Made by a program: the position numbers and the translations under genes. A stretch of DNA of 20,668 bases from a virus. The DNA lies in IMG/VR virus record IMGVR_UViG_3300008267_001991, positions 1-20,668 of that record. One strand, written 5' to 3'. The notes beneath the pieces are model-generated. The model saw nothing but the letters and a program-made list of their open reading frames with translations, was not told the DNA's origin and did no database searches. Of this stretch, positions 1-5,397 are shown in pieces. The first letter of the stretch is position 1, and the number at the start of each line of letters is the position of its first letter.

Positions 1-231
1 TCTTCCAAGTAAATGAGCTTTATCAAATTTACCTGCATCATCAATCCATGATTTGAATATAGACTTCTTTGGTGCTACAACCAAAACTTTTTGAAGAGGT
101 GAAGTATTTCTTTCAAGGTGAGTTAAACCAACTTTGGTTTTACCAACACCTGTACCTAATACTATTGTACACCTTCTATGATCATCAGTCTTGCTTATAG
201 CAATATCTTGTACATCATCTTTTGTAATCAT
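1..231 (-). CDS. SNF2-like superfamily 2 helicase, N-terminal part (cut by window edge)
   Basis: The first 77 codons of a minus-strand gene that runs off the left edge. Residues 26-32 read GTGVGKT, a Walker A (motif I) loop for ATP binding. Residues 50-64 (LVVAPKKSIFKSWID) match the motif Ia region of SNF2-type helicases, where a hydrophobic strand is followed by P-x-S-x-x-x-x-W. SNF2 proteins are ATP-driven DNA translocases, and helicases of this type are known in crAss-like phage replication blocks. The ATG at 229-231 is the only Met start after an upstream in-frame TAG and lies 5 nt after the stop of the HNH gene, so the two genes are probably co-transcribed. The helicase motifs beyond Ia are outside the window, so the exact subfamily is an inference. 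Confidence 0.75.
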   Translation of the reverse strand, partial: MITKDDVQDIAISKTDDHRRCTIVLGTGVGKTKVGLTHLERNTSPLQKVLVVAPKKSIFKSWIDDAGKFDKAHLLGR

Positions 232-236
232 CTCTA

Positions 237-629
237 TTATTTTAAATAATTCATTATTCTAGCATCTTCCGGATGTGTGTGTATCCAGTCATGACAGTTT
301 CTACAAACCGGTAACCATGTTGATTGAACTAAATAGAATGCATCTCTGTTAGCTCCTGCATATGTATGGTGAACATCAGTTGCTTTGGTTGAACAACCAG
401 CAACACTAACCTTACACATAGTATGCTCTGTGAGAAATTTGTATCTTAACTTGAGATACTCAGCATCTTTCTTAGCTCTTTTATCAGATACTTTAGGTAT
501 CAAAGATTTAAATTCAGGTTCTCCTGATTTAACTTTACTCCAACAGTACTGACAATACTTGTTACCTTCATGATTTTTCCAGATAACTTTCTCTTCATGA
601 CAACCACTACAAACTTTAAGCTTTTTCAT
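237..629 (-). CDS. HNH endonuclease with N-terminal zinc finger
   Basis: 130 residues. An N-terminal zinc-finger-like pattern is formed by C7-x2-C10 and C26-x2-C29. The nuclease part has C72 and C79, the motif DVHH with H87/H88, then C109-x2-C112-H113 and H117. This is the order expected of an HNH (beta-beta-alpha metal) nuclease, with structural cysteines around the fold and His residues for metal and catalysis. Such small HNH proteins in phages act as recombination or packaging nucleases, or as free-standing homing enzymes. Its place directly before a helicase gene favours a role in replication or recombination, which is an inference. The start overlaps the upstream gene by 14 nt, typical of translational coupling. 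Nothing suggests truncation. Confidence 0.8.
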   Translation of the reverse strand: MKKLKVCSGCHEEKVIWKNHEGNKYCQYCWSKVKSGEPEFKSLIPKVSDKRAKKDAEYLKLRYKFLTEHTMCKVSVAGCSTKATDVHHTYAGANRDAFYLVQSTWLPVCRNCHDWIHTHPEDARIMNYLK

Positions 630-822
630 CCATTAAACTTAATATAGTTTCAGCTATTTCTTTTACTCTAATTGAAAAGCCTTCTTCTTTACCAGTCCAT
701 TTACCTGTTTTGATTAGACTTTGAGCAGTGTTATTTAAAACCACTTCCCTTTTTGTCATACCTGGTTGAAGGTAGCCAGCATGTACCGTAGCAAATGCTG
801 GCGTATTATCATTCTTTCTCAT
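616..822 (-). CDS. Small phage protein with GMTKRE motif
   Basis: 68 residues, function unknown. The stretch LQPGMTKREVVLNNTAQSLI (about residues 18-37) resembles the G-[LM]-T-K-R-E helix seen in many short phage proteins of unknown role. The C-terminal half (RVKEIAETILSLMDEKA) is a predicted amphipathic helix. The gene starts where its upstream neighbour stops (a 1-nt overlap at 822) and overlaps the HNH gene by 14 nt, so it sits inside a tightly packed leftward operon. The family resemblance is from memory of motif shape, not a search. Confidence 0.65.
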   Translation of the reverse strand: MRKNDNTPAFATVHAGYLQPGMTKREVVLNNTAQSLIKTGKWTGKEEGFSIRVKEIAETILSLMDEKA

Positions 823-1283
823 TATTGGTTTTTTTCCAAAGATAAGAAATTCTTAGGTAATATTCCTTCAGTGATAAAGAGCTCTACAATCAAGTCTTTT
901 TCAATACTTAGGTCTTTAAAAGTAAGAGTATTCTTATACTTATTATCAATATCATTATAATTGATAATTTCACTTATAAGTAAACTGTTTGGGAATAAAG
1001 AACCAAGTAACTTATCAGTTAACTGTTTAGTTACCTGATGTTTATACTTGTTGACAACTAACTGTCCTCTGTTATAAACATTGACAATACGGGACCTTTT
1101 CTTACTGCACATAGTGTTCAACTCTTCTACAGATAAAGAGTCTAAACCATATAGAGCTCTCTTATATAAATAGTTTTGATAAGGACTATACTTATCTTTT
1201 TCAAATTCTTGATACTTGCTTGGTGCAAGCATGTAATTTTGAATGTCTTGTTTTAGCTTTTCCATTTCCATAATCATATACAT
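822..1283 (-). CDS. Hypothetical phage protein, helical
   Basis: About 153 residues, no family recognised. The open frame extends to a TTG at 1289, but the first ATG is at 1283 and further ATGs follow within ten codons, so the exact start is uncertain (MYMIMEMEKLKQ or MEKLKQ). The sequence is mostly helical and rich in Lys, Leu and Asn. A basic patch around CSKKRSRIVNVYNRG could contact nucleic acid, but this is only suggestive. It lies between the 63-residue gene upstream and the GMTKRE-type gene downstream, abutting the latter with a 1-nt overlap, and is therefore part of the operon leading to the HNH and helicase genes. Confidence 0.65.
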   Translation of the reverse strand: MYMIMEMEKLKQDIQNYMLAPSKYQEFEKDKYSPYQNYLYKRALYGLDSLSVEELNTMCSKKRSRIVNVYNRGQLVVNKYKHQVTKQLTDKLLGSLFPNSLLISEIINYNDIDNKYKNTLTFKDLSIEKDLIVELFITEGILPKNFLSLEKNQ

Positions 1284-1304
1284 TAACAATCATACAATAA
1301 TTTA

Positions 1305-1496
1305 CTAAACAGATTCTTTCAAATCTTCTTCACTTAATTCAGATATTTCTAATTCAGTTCCTAAAAATAATTGATGAAGCATAGTTGCTCTACTATCTTG
1401 TGCAAAATTTTCCACATCAAAATTTTCTTCTAGTATTTTAATGCTTTTTATAGTTAATTCTATTAATTCAGTTTTAAGTTGTTCTAAATTTTTCAT
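1305..1496 (-). CDS. Small acidic helical protein, unknown
   Basis: 63 residues. The whole sequence looks alpha-helical, with heptad-like spacing of Leu/Ile in the N-terminal half and an acidic C-terminal third (ELEISELSEEDLKESV). No family recognised. It is the first gene after the terminator-like hairpin at 1528-1547, so it may start a transcript or depend on read-through. It lies 21 nt before the next gene. Good codon use for an AT-rich genome and lack of a competing frame support it as real. Confidence 0.55.
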   Translation of the reverse strand: MKNLEQLKTELIELTIKSIKILEENFDVENFAQDSRATMLHQLFLGTELEISELSEEDLKESV

Positions 1497-1527
1497 TGCT
1501 GTATTTATTAAAAAAATTATAAAATAA

Positions 1528-1547
1528 GAGCCTGCCGTAACAGGCTC
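1528..1547 (-). terminator. Intrinsic terminator after the 1559-2056 gene
   Basis: Perfect 7-bp stem GAGCCTG/CAGGCTC with a 6-nt loop. Reading leftward it is followed by TTATTTTAT and then a T-rich run. It lies 11 nt past the stop of the upstream minus-strand gene. Confidence 0.75.
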
Positions 1548-1558
1548 CTTGTTAATTA

Positions 1559-2056
1559 CTATAAGTTGAAACCTTCTGCTTCTGAATCAAATTCAGCATT
1601 AGGTTGCATTGCTTTTGCTTTTGTTTTAGCAGCTTCAGACGCAGCATAAGCAGCTTTAACTTCTGCTTTGTTGTCATGTGCTATCAACATATCTTCAGAA
1701 TTTACTTTATCTGTGTACTTAGTACGTCTGTATATTGGGTATCCACCTAACGTACAAATAACATTAGTATCACCTGCAGTTTTAGGTTTGTTAGGTCCTT
1801 TTTTACTAAAAGGTTCTAAACTTTCTTCTGCAATTACTTTACCATTTAGTTCCATACCATCATAGTAACCTACTGTTTGTAAATCTTCTATAAGACCATG
1901 GATAAGAGCACTGTATTCTTTGCGCTTCATAAAACCATTGTCATCTATAACAACACGGTTTTGCACAACTCTAACATAACCAAATAATGGATTTGCGGAT
2001 TGGTTGATAACCAATTTTGTTGTAGCATCAGCTACTACTTTTACTTTTGAGTCCAT
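1559..2056 (-). CDS. Hypothetical phage protein with acidic C-terminal tail
   Basis: 165 residues. The N-terminal part (residues about 1-110) alternates short hydrophobic strands (KLVINQSAN, YVRVVQNRVVI, NVICTLGGYPIYRR), suggesting a beta-rich domain. It is followed by an Ala/Lys-rich helix (EVKAAYAASEAAKTKAKA) and an acidic tail ending EFDSEAEGFNL. A beta domain followed by a flexible acidic tip is the layout of single-stranded DNA-binding proteins, but no SSB signature is recognised, so this is only a possibility. It is transcribed alone: the TTTTTGAGATTAAT leader motif sits 9 nt before its ATG and a strong terminator follows its stop. That arrangement suggests a well-expressed gene. Confidence 0.7.
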   Translation of the reverse strand: MDSKVKVVADATTKLVINQSANPLFGYVRVVQNRVVIDDNGFMKRKEYSALIHGLIEDLQTVGYYDGMELNGKVIAEESLEPFSKKGPNKPKTAGDTNVICTLGGYPIYRRTKYTDKVNSEDMLIAHDNKAEVKAAYAASEAAKTKAKAMQPNAEFDSEAEGFNL

Positions 2057-2065
2057 CTCTTTAAA

Positions 2066-2080
2066 TTTTTGAGATTAATA
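2066..2080 (-). promoter_or_regulatory. Conserved leader motif (TTTTTGAGATTAATA), copy 1
   Basis: On the coding (minus) strand it reads TATTAATCTCAAAAA and ends exactly 9 nt before the ATG of the 1559-2056 gene. The same motif with the same spacing precedes the genes starting at 4495 and 4992. It could be a promoter/start-site element or a translation-initiation leader. Confidence 0.6.
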
Positions 2081-2092
2081 AAATTGATTGTT

Positions 2093-2122
2093 GAGTAGAA
2101 ATACTATATCACACAACTACTC
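2093..2122 (-). other. Stem-loop upstream of the leader motif
   Basis: GAGTAG/CTACTC, 6 bp with an 18-nt loop, placed just upstream of leader-motif copy 1. The other two gene-linked copies also have a stem-loop in this position. Confidence 0.4.
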
Positions 2123-2138
2123 CATTGTGCAATAAGTA

Positions 2139-2159
2139 ATAAATACAGGAAGTATTTAT
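2139..2159 (-). terminator. Weak terminator hairpin overlapping the end of the 2156-2422 gene
   Basis: 8-bp stem ATAAATAC/GTATTTAT with a 5-nt loop overlapping the stop codon region of the 2156-2422 gene. The tail on the minus strand (TACTTATTG) is only moderately U-rich. Confidence 0.4.
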
Positions 2160-2422
2160 ATATCCAGATTATCTGTTAAATCAATGATATCATCAAATGG
2201 CATACTGTCATCTGCTATATCATCAATTTCATCATTTGGGAGAAATTCAAAGTCATAAGACTTTTCTTTTGCATTTTCTATGCATGCTGAATCCGTAAAT
2301 GGATTAGTAGCATAATCACCTCCATTGATAGACATAAAGTACTGAATATCTTGATCAGTTAAATCTAGAAACTGGTCAATTGAGATATTAATTACTTTAC
2401 CGTTGGGAAGCTGATATATCAT
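2156..2422 (-). CDS. Conserved-looking phage protein, QLPNGK type, acidic tail
   Basis: 88 residues. The N-terminus MIYQLPNGKVINISIDQFLDLTD followed by DQDIQYFMSINGGD resembles a small protein I associate with crAss-like phages, which is family memory and not a search. The C-terminal third is strongly acidic (EIDDIADDSMPFDDIIDLTD), which may be a disordered protein-binding tail. The gene stands alone between the terminator at 2511-2535 and the leader of the next gene. Its stop overlaps a hairpin. The upstream region contains no copy of the TTTTTGAGATTAAT motif, so its promoter differs from that of the next gene. Function unknown. Confidence 0.7.
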   Translation of the reverse strand: MIYQLPNGKVINISIDQFLDLTDQDIQYFMSINGGDYATNPFTDSACIENAKEKSYDFEFLPNDEIDDIADDSMPFDDIIDLTDNLDI

Positions 2423-2510
2423 GCTTGATTAATGTGTAGTAAATGTATTACATAAATAACAAATACTGCTTAAAATTAATCAAAAACATGGCACTATATA
2501 GCTAATAACA

Positions 2511-2535
2511 AAGAGAGAGCTATTAACTCTCTCTT
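2511..2535 (-). terminator. Strong hairpin terminator
   Basis: Perfect 9-bp stem AAGAGAGAG/CTCTCTCTT with a 7-nt loop, followed on the minus strand by TGTTATTAG. It lies between the 2574-2990 and 2156-2422 genes. The opposite side is also T-rich (TTATTATTA), so it could act in both directions. Confidence 0.7.
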
Positions 2536-2573
2536 ATTATTATCTGGGAAAAGCGTCCATACAGGACAAAATG

Positions 2574-2990
2574 CTATATTATATCTTCCATATTGCTTAC
2601 TGCATCTAAAGGAAGCTGTACTGTTCCATCAGGAAATCCAATTTCATAGTTACTATAACCATGGTAACCATTAAACTTCAAAACAATACCATAAGTAACA
2701 TCATTTTTAGTTGCCTTATCTAGTATTTCTTTATCACTAGTAGATAACCAGCCTGATTTACTTGGATTAATAACAACTCTTGTGCCTGGACGGATAGGTT
2801 CCGGAATCACATTTCCTACAACCACATCCATAACCCTTCTACAAAATTGTTCTGAATCAAAGGTATAGTAAGCTAACATTTCTATTAGCTTACTTTTCTC
2901 TATACTATCAGGACCATTTAATATTCTATGTAATAATACTTTTATAGTGTTGAAGTCATATTTAACCATTACACTTCTATTATCTTCCAT
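2574..2990 (-). CDS. Hypothetical phage protein
   Basis: 138 residues from ATG at 2990. The frame also allows a GTG at 3002, but the ATG gives a shorter overlap with the preceding gene (11 nt). The N-terminal half is helical (YDFNTIKVLLHRILNG, KLIEMLAYYTFDSEQF). The C-terminal half looks like a small beta domain (GTRVVINPSKSG, VTYGIVLKFNGYHGYSNYE, IGFPDGTVQLPLDAV). No family recognised. It is the last gene of the 2574-4495 operon and is closed by the terminator at 2511-2535. Confidence 0.65.
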   Translation of the reverse strand: MEDNRSVMVKYDFNTIKVLLHRILNGPDSIEKSKLIEMLAYYTFDSEQFCRRVMDVVVGNVIPEPIRPGTRVVINPSKSGWLSTSDKEILDKATKNDVTYGIVLKFNGYHGYSNYEIGFPDGTVQLPLDAVSNMEDII

Positions 2991-3231
2991 AGAATAAAGC
3001 ACAAAAAAATAAAAAACTAGCTCCTATAATTAGAACTATCATACCAATAGTAAATTCACGCATGAAAGCTCTAAACTTTCTTTCATCAAGAATGTTTTCA
3101 AGAAATATCTTCTCACGCTCAATTTCACTTAACTTTTCCCTTTTTAATTCTATTGGTGTGTCACTCCTTTCTACAGAGTCACTATATAATATTAGTGACT
3201 TAATCCTATACTCAATCTCTTTCTTTTCCAT
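2980..3231 (-). CDS. Small membrane protein: coiled coil plus C-terminal TM helix
   Basis: 83 residues. Residues 1-55 are highly charged with heptad-like spacing (ELKREKLSEIEREKIFLENI), indicating a coiled coil. Residues 60-80 (TIGMIVLIIGASFLFFCALF) are one hydrophobic segment long enough to cross a membrane, followed by a short basic end (YGR). This is a tail-anchored layout with the coiled coil probably in the cytoplasm. Roles seen for such phage proteins include lysis accessories and exclusion factors; the sequence does not decide. It overlaps its upstream neighbour by 40 nt, unusually long, and its downstream one by 11 nt. Confidence 0.65.
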   Translation of the reverse strand: MEKKEIEYRIKSLILYSDSVERSDTPIELKREKLSEIEREKIFLENILDERKFRAFMREFTIGMIVLIIGASFLFFCALFYGR

Positions 3232-3383
3232 TCTTTTTCTGTTTTATAATCAGTACTACTCTTTTTTCCAAATACAGTGTGTATAAAAGACTGTGGTTTA
3301 TAATCAAAGTCTTCATATCCACTTAAACAAGCAACAAACTTTGTTACTTCAATTACTTCTTTGTTTTTTCTTTTCAGATTCAT
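3192..3383 (-). CDS. Small basic protein, unknown
   Basis: About 63 residues from the ATG at 3383 (MNLKRKNKEV); an ATG two codons earlier at 3389 is also possible. It has a basic N-terminus and a basic C-terminus (EKEWKRKRLSIGLSH). No family recognised. It overlaps the HTH gene upstream (stop at 3349) by about 35 nt and the membrane-protein gene downstream by 40 nt. These long overlaps leave some doubt about the start, though codon use is consistent with its neighbours. Confidence 0.5.
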   Translation of the reverse strand: MNLKRKNKEVIEVTKFVACLSGYEDFDYKPQSFIHTVFGKKSSTDYKTEKEWKRKRLSIGLSH

Positions 3384-3669
3384 AATCATATATTATTTTT
3401 TCATCAATACTAAGTTCTTTATATGTAGGGACTTGATACCCTTCAAGCATTTCTTCTTCAGTAAGATATGCTTCATTTTTATAGCCAAAACAAATTGGTG
3501 TAACTTCTTCACGGAGTAAGTGCATATATTTTTGAACACTTAATCTTACTGTGTCAACATGTACTTTTAATTGTAAAGCAATTTGATCCAATGTCCAATT
3601 TGCTTTTACCATTTCGGCCACTTTGCGGTGCCAATCCTCAGAGTGACCTTGGTATTTTTTATAAACCAT
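3349..3669 (-). CDS. Helix-turn-helix DNA-binding protein
   Basis: 106 residues. Residues 13-50 (WHRKVAEMVKANWTLDQIA followed by LQLKVHVDTVRLSVQKYM) form a helix-turn-helix: a first helix, W-T-x-x-Q-I-A as the second helix, a turn at LKVH, and a recognition helix DTVRLSVQKYM. This is the pattern of small sigma-70-region-4 or Xre-like DNA binders that decide on stepwise recruitment to promoters. The C-terminal 55 residues are acidic and rich in Glu/Tyr with no recognised domain. It is likely a phage transcription regulator, possibly of the repeated promoter-like motifs in this window (inference). Its start abuts the stop of the gene upstream (1-nt overlap). Confidence 0.7.
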   Translation of the reverse strand: MVYKKYQGHSEDWHRKVAEMVKANWTLDQIALQLKVHVDTVRLSVQKYMHLLREEVTPICFGYKNEAYLTEEEMLEGYQVPTYKELSIDEKIIYDYESEKKKQRSN

Positions 3670-3908
3670 TAGTTATTAGTATAAAATACTTCTTCATCTA
3701 TATCTTCTTTCAAAGATTCAAACTCTAATGACTCATCATAAACAAGCTCACCTGTTTTGATGTAGTTCATTACTTCACCTTTATACATGTGATCAGCAAC
3801 TTTGTTCTCTTCTTTAAACCAAAGAGTATATAGTTTATGACCTTCATGCTCACCTGCTGGTGTTAGTGTACCATTCACTAACCACCAAATAAATACTATC
3901 TTGCTCAT
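3669..3908 (-). CDS. Hypothetical small acidic phage protein
   Basis: 79 residues from the ATG at 3908 (MSKIVFIWWLVNGTLTPAGE). The open frame reaches 3992, but the extra N-terminus lies inside the preceding gene and is not needed. It begins with strands typical of a small beta fold (KIVFIWWLVNG, HKLYTLWFKEE) and ends in an acidic tail (LEFESLKEDIDEEVFYTNN). The short gap of 10 nt after the upstream stop supports this start. No family recognised. Confidence 0.6.
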   Translation of the reverse strand: MSKIVFIWWLVNGTLTPAGEHEGHKLYTLWFKEENKVADHMYKGEVMNYIKTGELVYDESLEFESLKEDIDEEVFYTNN

Positions 3909-3918
3909 AATTAATAAT

Positions 3919-4212
3919 TTAGGGTTTTGTATAAAAGTGTTTATTACAAATAGTACATTTGTATGGTAATGGAGTAATATTTTTATGCTCACTTACAGCA
4001 GTATTAGAGATAATATTATGTTTACAATCTTGTTGAAACATAAATTCTATTGAGCTATCTAAAGTCTCAAAACATACACCATAACCTGTATCATTTGTTT
4101 TTCTTGGTGAATATATATAACCATCTCTTGTTTCATAATCAGGAGATTTGATAACAATTCTATCTTCACCATTAGGTAGTTTTACTTTAAGGGTTGTTGA
4201 TTTTCTTGTCAT
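3919..4212 (-). CDS. Hypothetical protein with C-terminal zinc-knuckle-like motif
   Basis: 97 residues from ATG at 4212 (MTRKSTTLKVKLPNGEDR). The frame is open to 4329, but that extension is a shadow of the upstream gene, and the chosen ATG gives an ATGA-type overlap of stop and start near 4212-4214. The C-terminus reads YKCTICNKHFYTKP, a C-x2-C-x2-H pattern. Together with H/C residues in FMFQQDCKHN and SEHKN it could bind one zinc ion. A nucleic-acid or protein-binding role is possible but unproven. The N-terminal portion has beta-strand character. Confidence 0.6.
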   Translation of the reverse strand: MTRKSTTLKVKLPNGEDRIVIKSPDYETRDGYIYSPRKTNDTGYGVCFETLDSSIEFMFQQDCKHNIISNTAVSEHKNITPLPYKCTICNKHFYTKP

Positions 4213-4213
4213 A

Positions 4214-4495
4214 TTAAAAGCTTCTATAGTATTCATCCATAAAATGGAAATCTTCAGCATCAAAGACATCATCTGCATCTTGTTGATCAGCAAAATAAGT
4301 TTCATGGAACTGTTGTGCCATATCACCATTAAGCTGTATGTGATGTTTCTTTCTTGATGCTTCTTGAGCTATTAAAGCTCTCTTAGCTTCTACATTTCTC
4401 AAGATCATCTTGAGAGTATTTCTTAGATGTGTGATATCCATATCATCTACATCTATTTGTTTACCATTCTGCATGGTCCAGTAATACTTTTTCAT
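4214..4495 (-). CDS. Conserved-looking phage protein, YWTMQNGKQIDVDDM type
   Basis: 93 residues. The N-terminus YWTMQNGKQIDVDDMDITH then LRNTLKMILRNVEAKRA resembles a small protein seen in many large phages, with the pattern W-x2-x-x-G-x-x-I-x-[IV]-x-x-M-x-x-x-H-[LI]-x-N (family memory). The middle is helical. The C-terminus is acidic and aromatic (ADDVFDAEDFHFMDEYYRSF). It is the first gene of the 2574-4495 operon: leader-motif copy 2 lies exactly 9 nt before its ATG, with a structured, probably terminating, hairpin just beyond. Function unknown. Confidence 0.75.
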   Translation of the reverse strand: MKKYYWTMQNGKQIDVDDMDITHLRNTLKMILRNVEAKRALIAQEASRKKHHIQLNGDMAQQFHETYFADQQDADDVFDAEDFHFMDEYYRSF

Positions 4496-4504
4496 TTGAA
4501 ATTG

Positions 4505-4520
4505 TTTTTGAGATTAATAA
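4505..4520 (-). promoter_or_regulatory. Conserved leader motif (TTTTTGAGATTAATAA), copy 2
   Basis: On the minus strand TTATTAATCTCAAAAA, ending 9 nt before the ATG at 4495. Identical in its core and spacing to copies at 2066 and 5002. It heads the 2574-4495 operon. Confidence 0.65.
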
Positions 4521-4526
4521 TAAATA

Positions 4527-4567
4527 ACTACAGTCCTCTCTTATTCAGAGCATACCATTACTGTAGT
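4527..4567 (-). terminator. Hairpin upstream of leader-motif copy 2
   Basis: Perfect 8-bp stem ACTACAGT/ACTGTAGT (4527-4534 with 4560-4567) with an inner CTCT/AGAG stem. On the minus strand it is followed by TATTTATTATT, so it may end the transcript arriving from 4992. A second hairpin AACTTG/CAAGTT (4570-4587) lies just upstream. Confidence 0.45.
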
Positions 4568-4594
4568 AAAACTTGATGGTGCAAGTTAAATTGG

Positions 4595-4770
4595 TACTCT
4601 CACAAGGTTGCAATCCTTGATTTGATAGCCTCTACATATTACTATGCTTCATATGCTACTATCTTGGTATAAAATCCACACGCTCAGCAATACTGATTGT
4701 GTTTACCTGCAATTGGATGAGAGTAATAACACATTGCACGCACCTATCTCAAGCGTGTTACTCTTGAGCC
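4595..4770. ncRNA. Structured RNA element A (multibranched)
   Basis: No protein gene fits this stretch. The closing stem is TACTCTCA (4595-4602) with TGAGAGTA (4718-4725), 8 bp perfect. Inside lie three hairpins: CAAGG/CCTTG with loop TTGCAAT (4603-4619); GATAG...CTATC (4624-4663) with an inner CATAT/ATATG; and GGTA...TACC (4666-4707) with inner ACAC/GTGT and TCAG/CTGA. Together these form a four-way junction. Downstream, CTCAAG/CTTGAG (4748-4768) forms another hairpin. Element B at 5398 shares the first 25 or so bases, the last 20 or so, and the closing stem with a compensated pair. The strand is undetermined because no G-U pair decides it; flanking genes and the candidate promoter at 5886 favour the minus strand. 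Function unknown; no known RNA family recognised. Confidence 0.6.
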
Positions 4771-4811
4771 TTATAAGGGAAAGTTTCTAACAACTTACAA
4801 AGTTTTCTTTA

Positions 4812-4830
4812 ACCAGATATACTATCTGGT
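4812..4830 (-). other. Hairpin at the 3' end of the 4822-4992 gene
   Basis: ACCAGATA/TATCTGGT, 8 bp with a 3-nt loop, spanning the stop codon. The tail is only weakly U-rich, so it may be an RNA-protecting structure rather than a terminator. Confidence 0.4.
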
Positions 4831-4992
4831 CATCGACTTTGGTATGTCTTTATTTGATTTATCTACATAAGCATAAGCCCAAGTGATTTCTTCTTTCTCT
4901 CCATCAAAATCAACAGTGACTGTGATTTTAATTGAGCGGTAGTTGTTAGCAATAAGCATATCTAATGCTTGTTGCTTAGTTAAATTTTCCAT
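4822..4992 (-). CDS. Small hypothetical protein (56 residues)
   Basis: A complete short reading frame from ATG at 4990-4992 to TAG at 4822-4824. The product begins MENLTKQQALDMLIANNYRS, a likely helix, and continues as alternating strands (IKITVTVDFDGEKEEITWAY, then AYVDKS), a plausible small alpha-beta fold. Support for expression is strong: leader-motif copy 3 ends exactly 9 nt before the ATG, as in two longer genes, and a hairpin overlaps the stop. It is isolated between two non-coding structured regions. No family recognised. Confidence 0.65.
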   Translation of the reverse strand: MENLTKQQALDMLIANNYRSIKITVTVDFDGEKEEITWAYAYVDKSNKDIPKSMTR

Positions 4993-5001
4993 TTGATTAT
5001 A

Positions 5002-5020
5002 TTTTTGAGATTATTAATTA
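5002..5020 (-). promoter_or_regulatory. Conserved leader motif (TTTTTGAGATTATTAATTA), copy 3
   Basis: On the minus strand TAATTAATAATCTCAAAAA, 9 nt before the ATG at 4992. It lies directly after the terminator at 5024-5074, which fits a promoter starting a new transcript. Confidence 0.65.
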
Positions 5021-5023
5021 CAT

Positions 5024-5074
5024 AAAAAAGATTGTGACTGGTTATTGGTATTCCTTGACACATTGGTCACAATC
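5024..5074 (-). terminator. Terminator at the end of the non-coding region (element C)
   Basis: Perfect 9-bp stem GATTGTGAC/GTCACAATC (5030-5038 with 5066-5074), followed on the minus strand by TTTTTTATG. The loop is 27 nt and contains GGTTATTGGTATTCCTTGA, which loosely resembles the conserved hairpin of elements A and B. A second hairpin, TGCACT/AGTGCA, lies at 5082-5100. Confidence 0.65.
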
Positions 5075-5355
5075 ATCCCTCTGCACTCAGTTGTAGTGCA
5101 TATTCCAATTATCTTCCTGTTAAGGATTAAGTAACTTGTAATATGCTAATAATTGAGCAACCCTTTGGTTCTCTTTTATATTTTCTACAACTGCCTGACC
5201 TTGGGAATCAGAAATGGTGCATTACTACCCTGATAAGAAATTAATCTTATCAGAGTTATTATTACAGCCGGTGAAGTTTTCTCATAATATCCATATAACC
5301 ACCACAGTTATATCCCAATTATAATACTAAACTTGTCTTTGAATCTGTTGGTTAA

Positions 5356-5393
5356 ACAGTTAAGGGAATAAAAGACACTGTATAAAATCCCTT
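5356..5393. other. Candidate H-type pseudoknot
   Basis: Interleaved stems: ACAGT (5356-5360) with ACTGT (5377-5381), and AAGGGA (5362-5367) with TCCCTT (5388-5393). It sits immediately next to the closing stem of element B. Confidence 0.4.
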
Positions 5394-5397
5394 TGCG

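Noticed and set aside
4603-4619. CAAGG-TTGCAAT-CCTTG as a tRNA T arm, or as an anticodon arm (TGC) on the minus strand
   Set aside because: The loop lacks the TTCRA pattern of a T loop. On the minus strand, position 32 is A and no matching acceptor, D or T arms can be placed around it.
5230-5253. Hammerhead ribozyme (CTGAT start)
   Set aside because: CTGATAAG lacks the CTGATGA core and the paired GAAA; it is a plain 9-bp hairpin.
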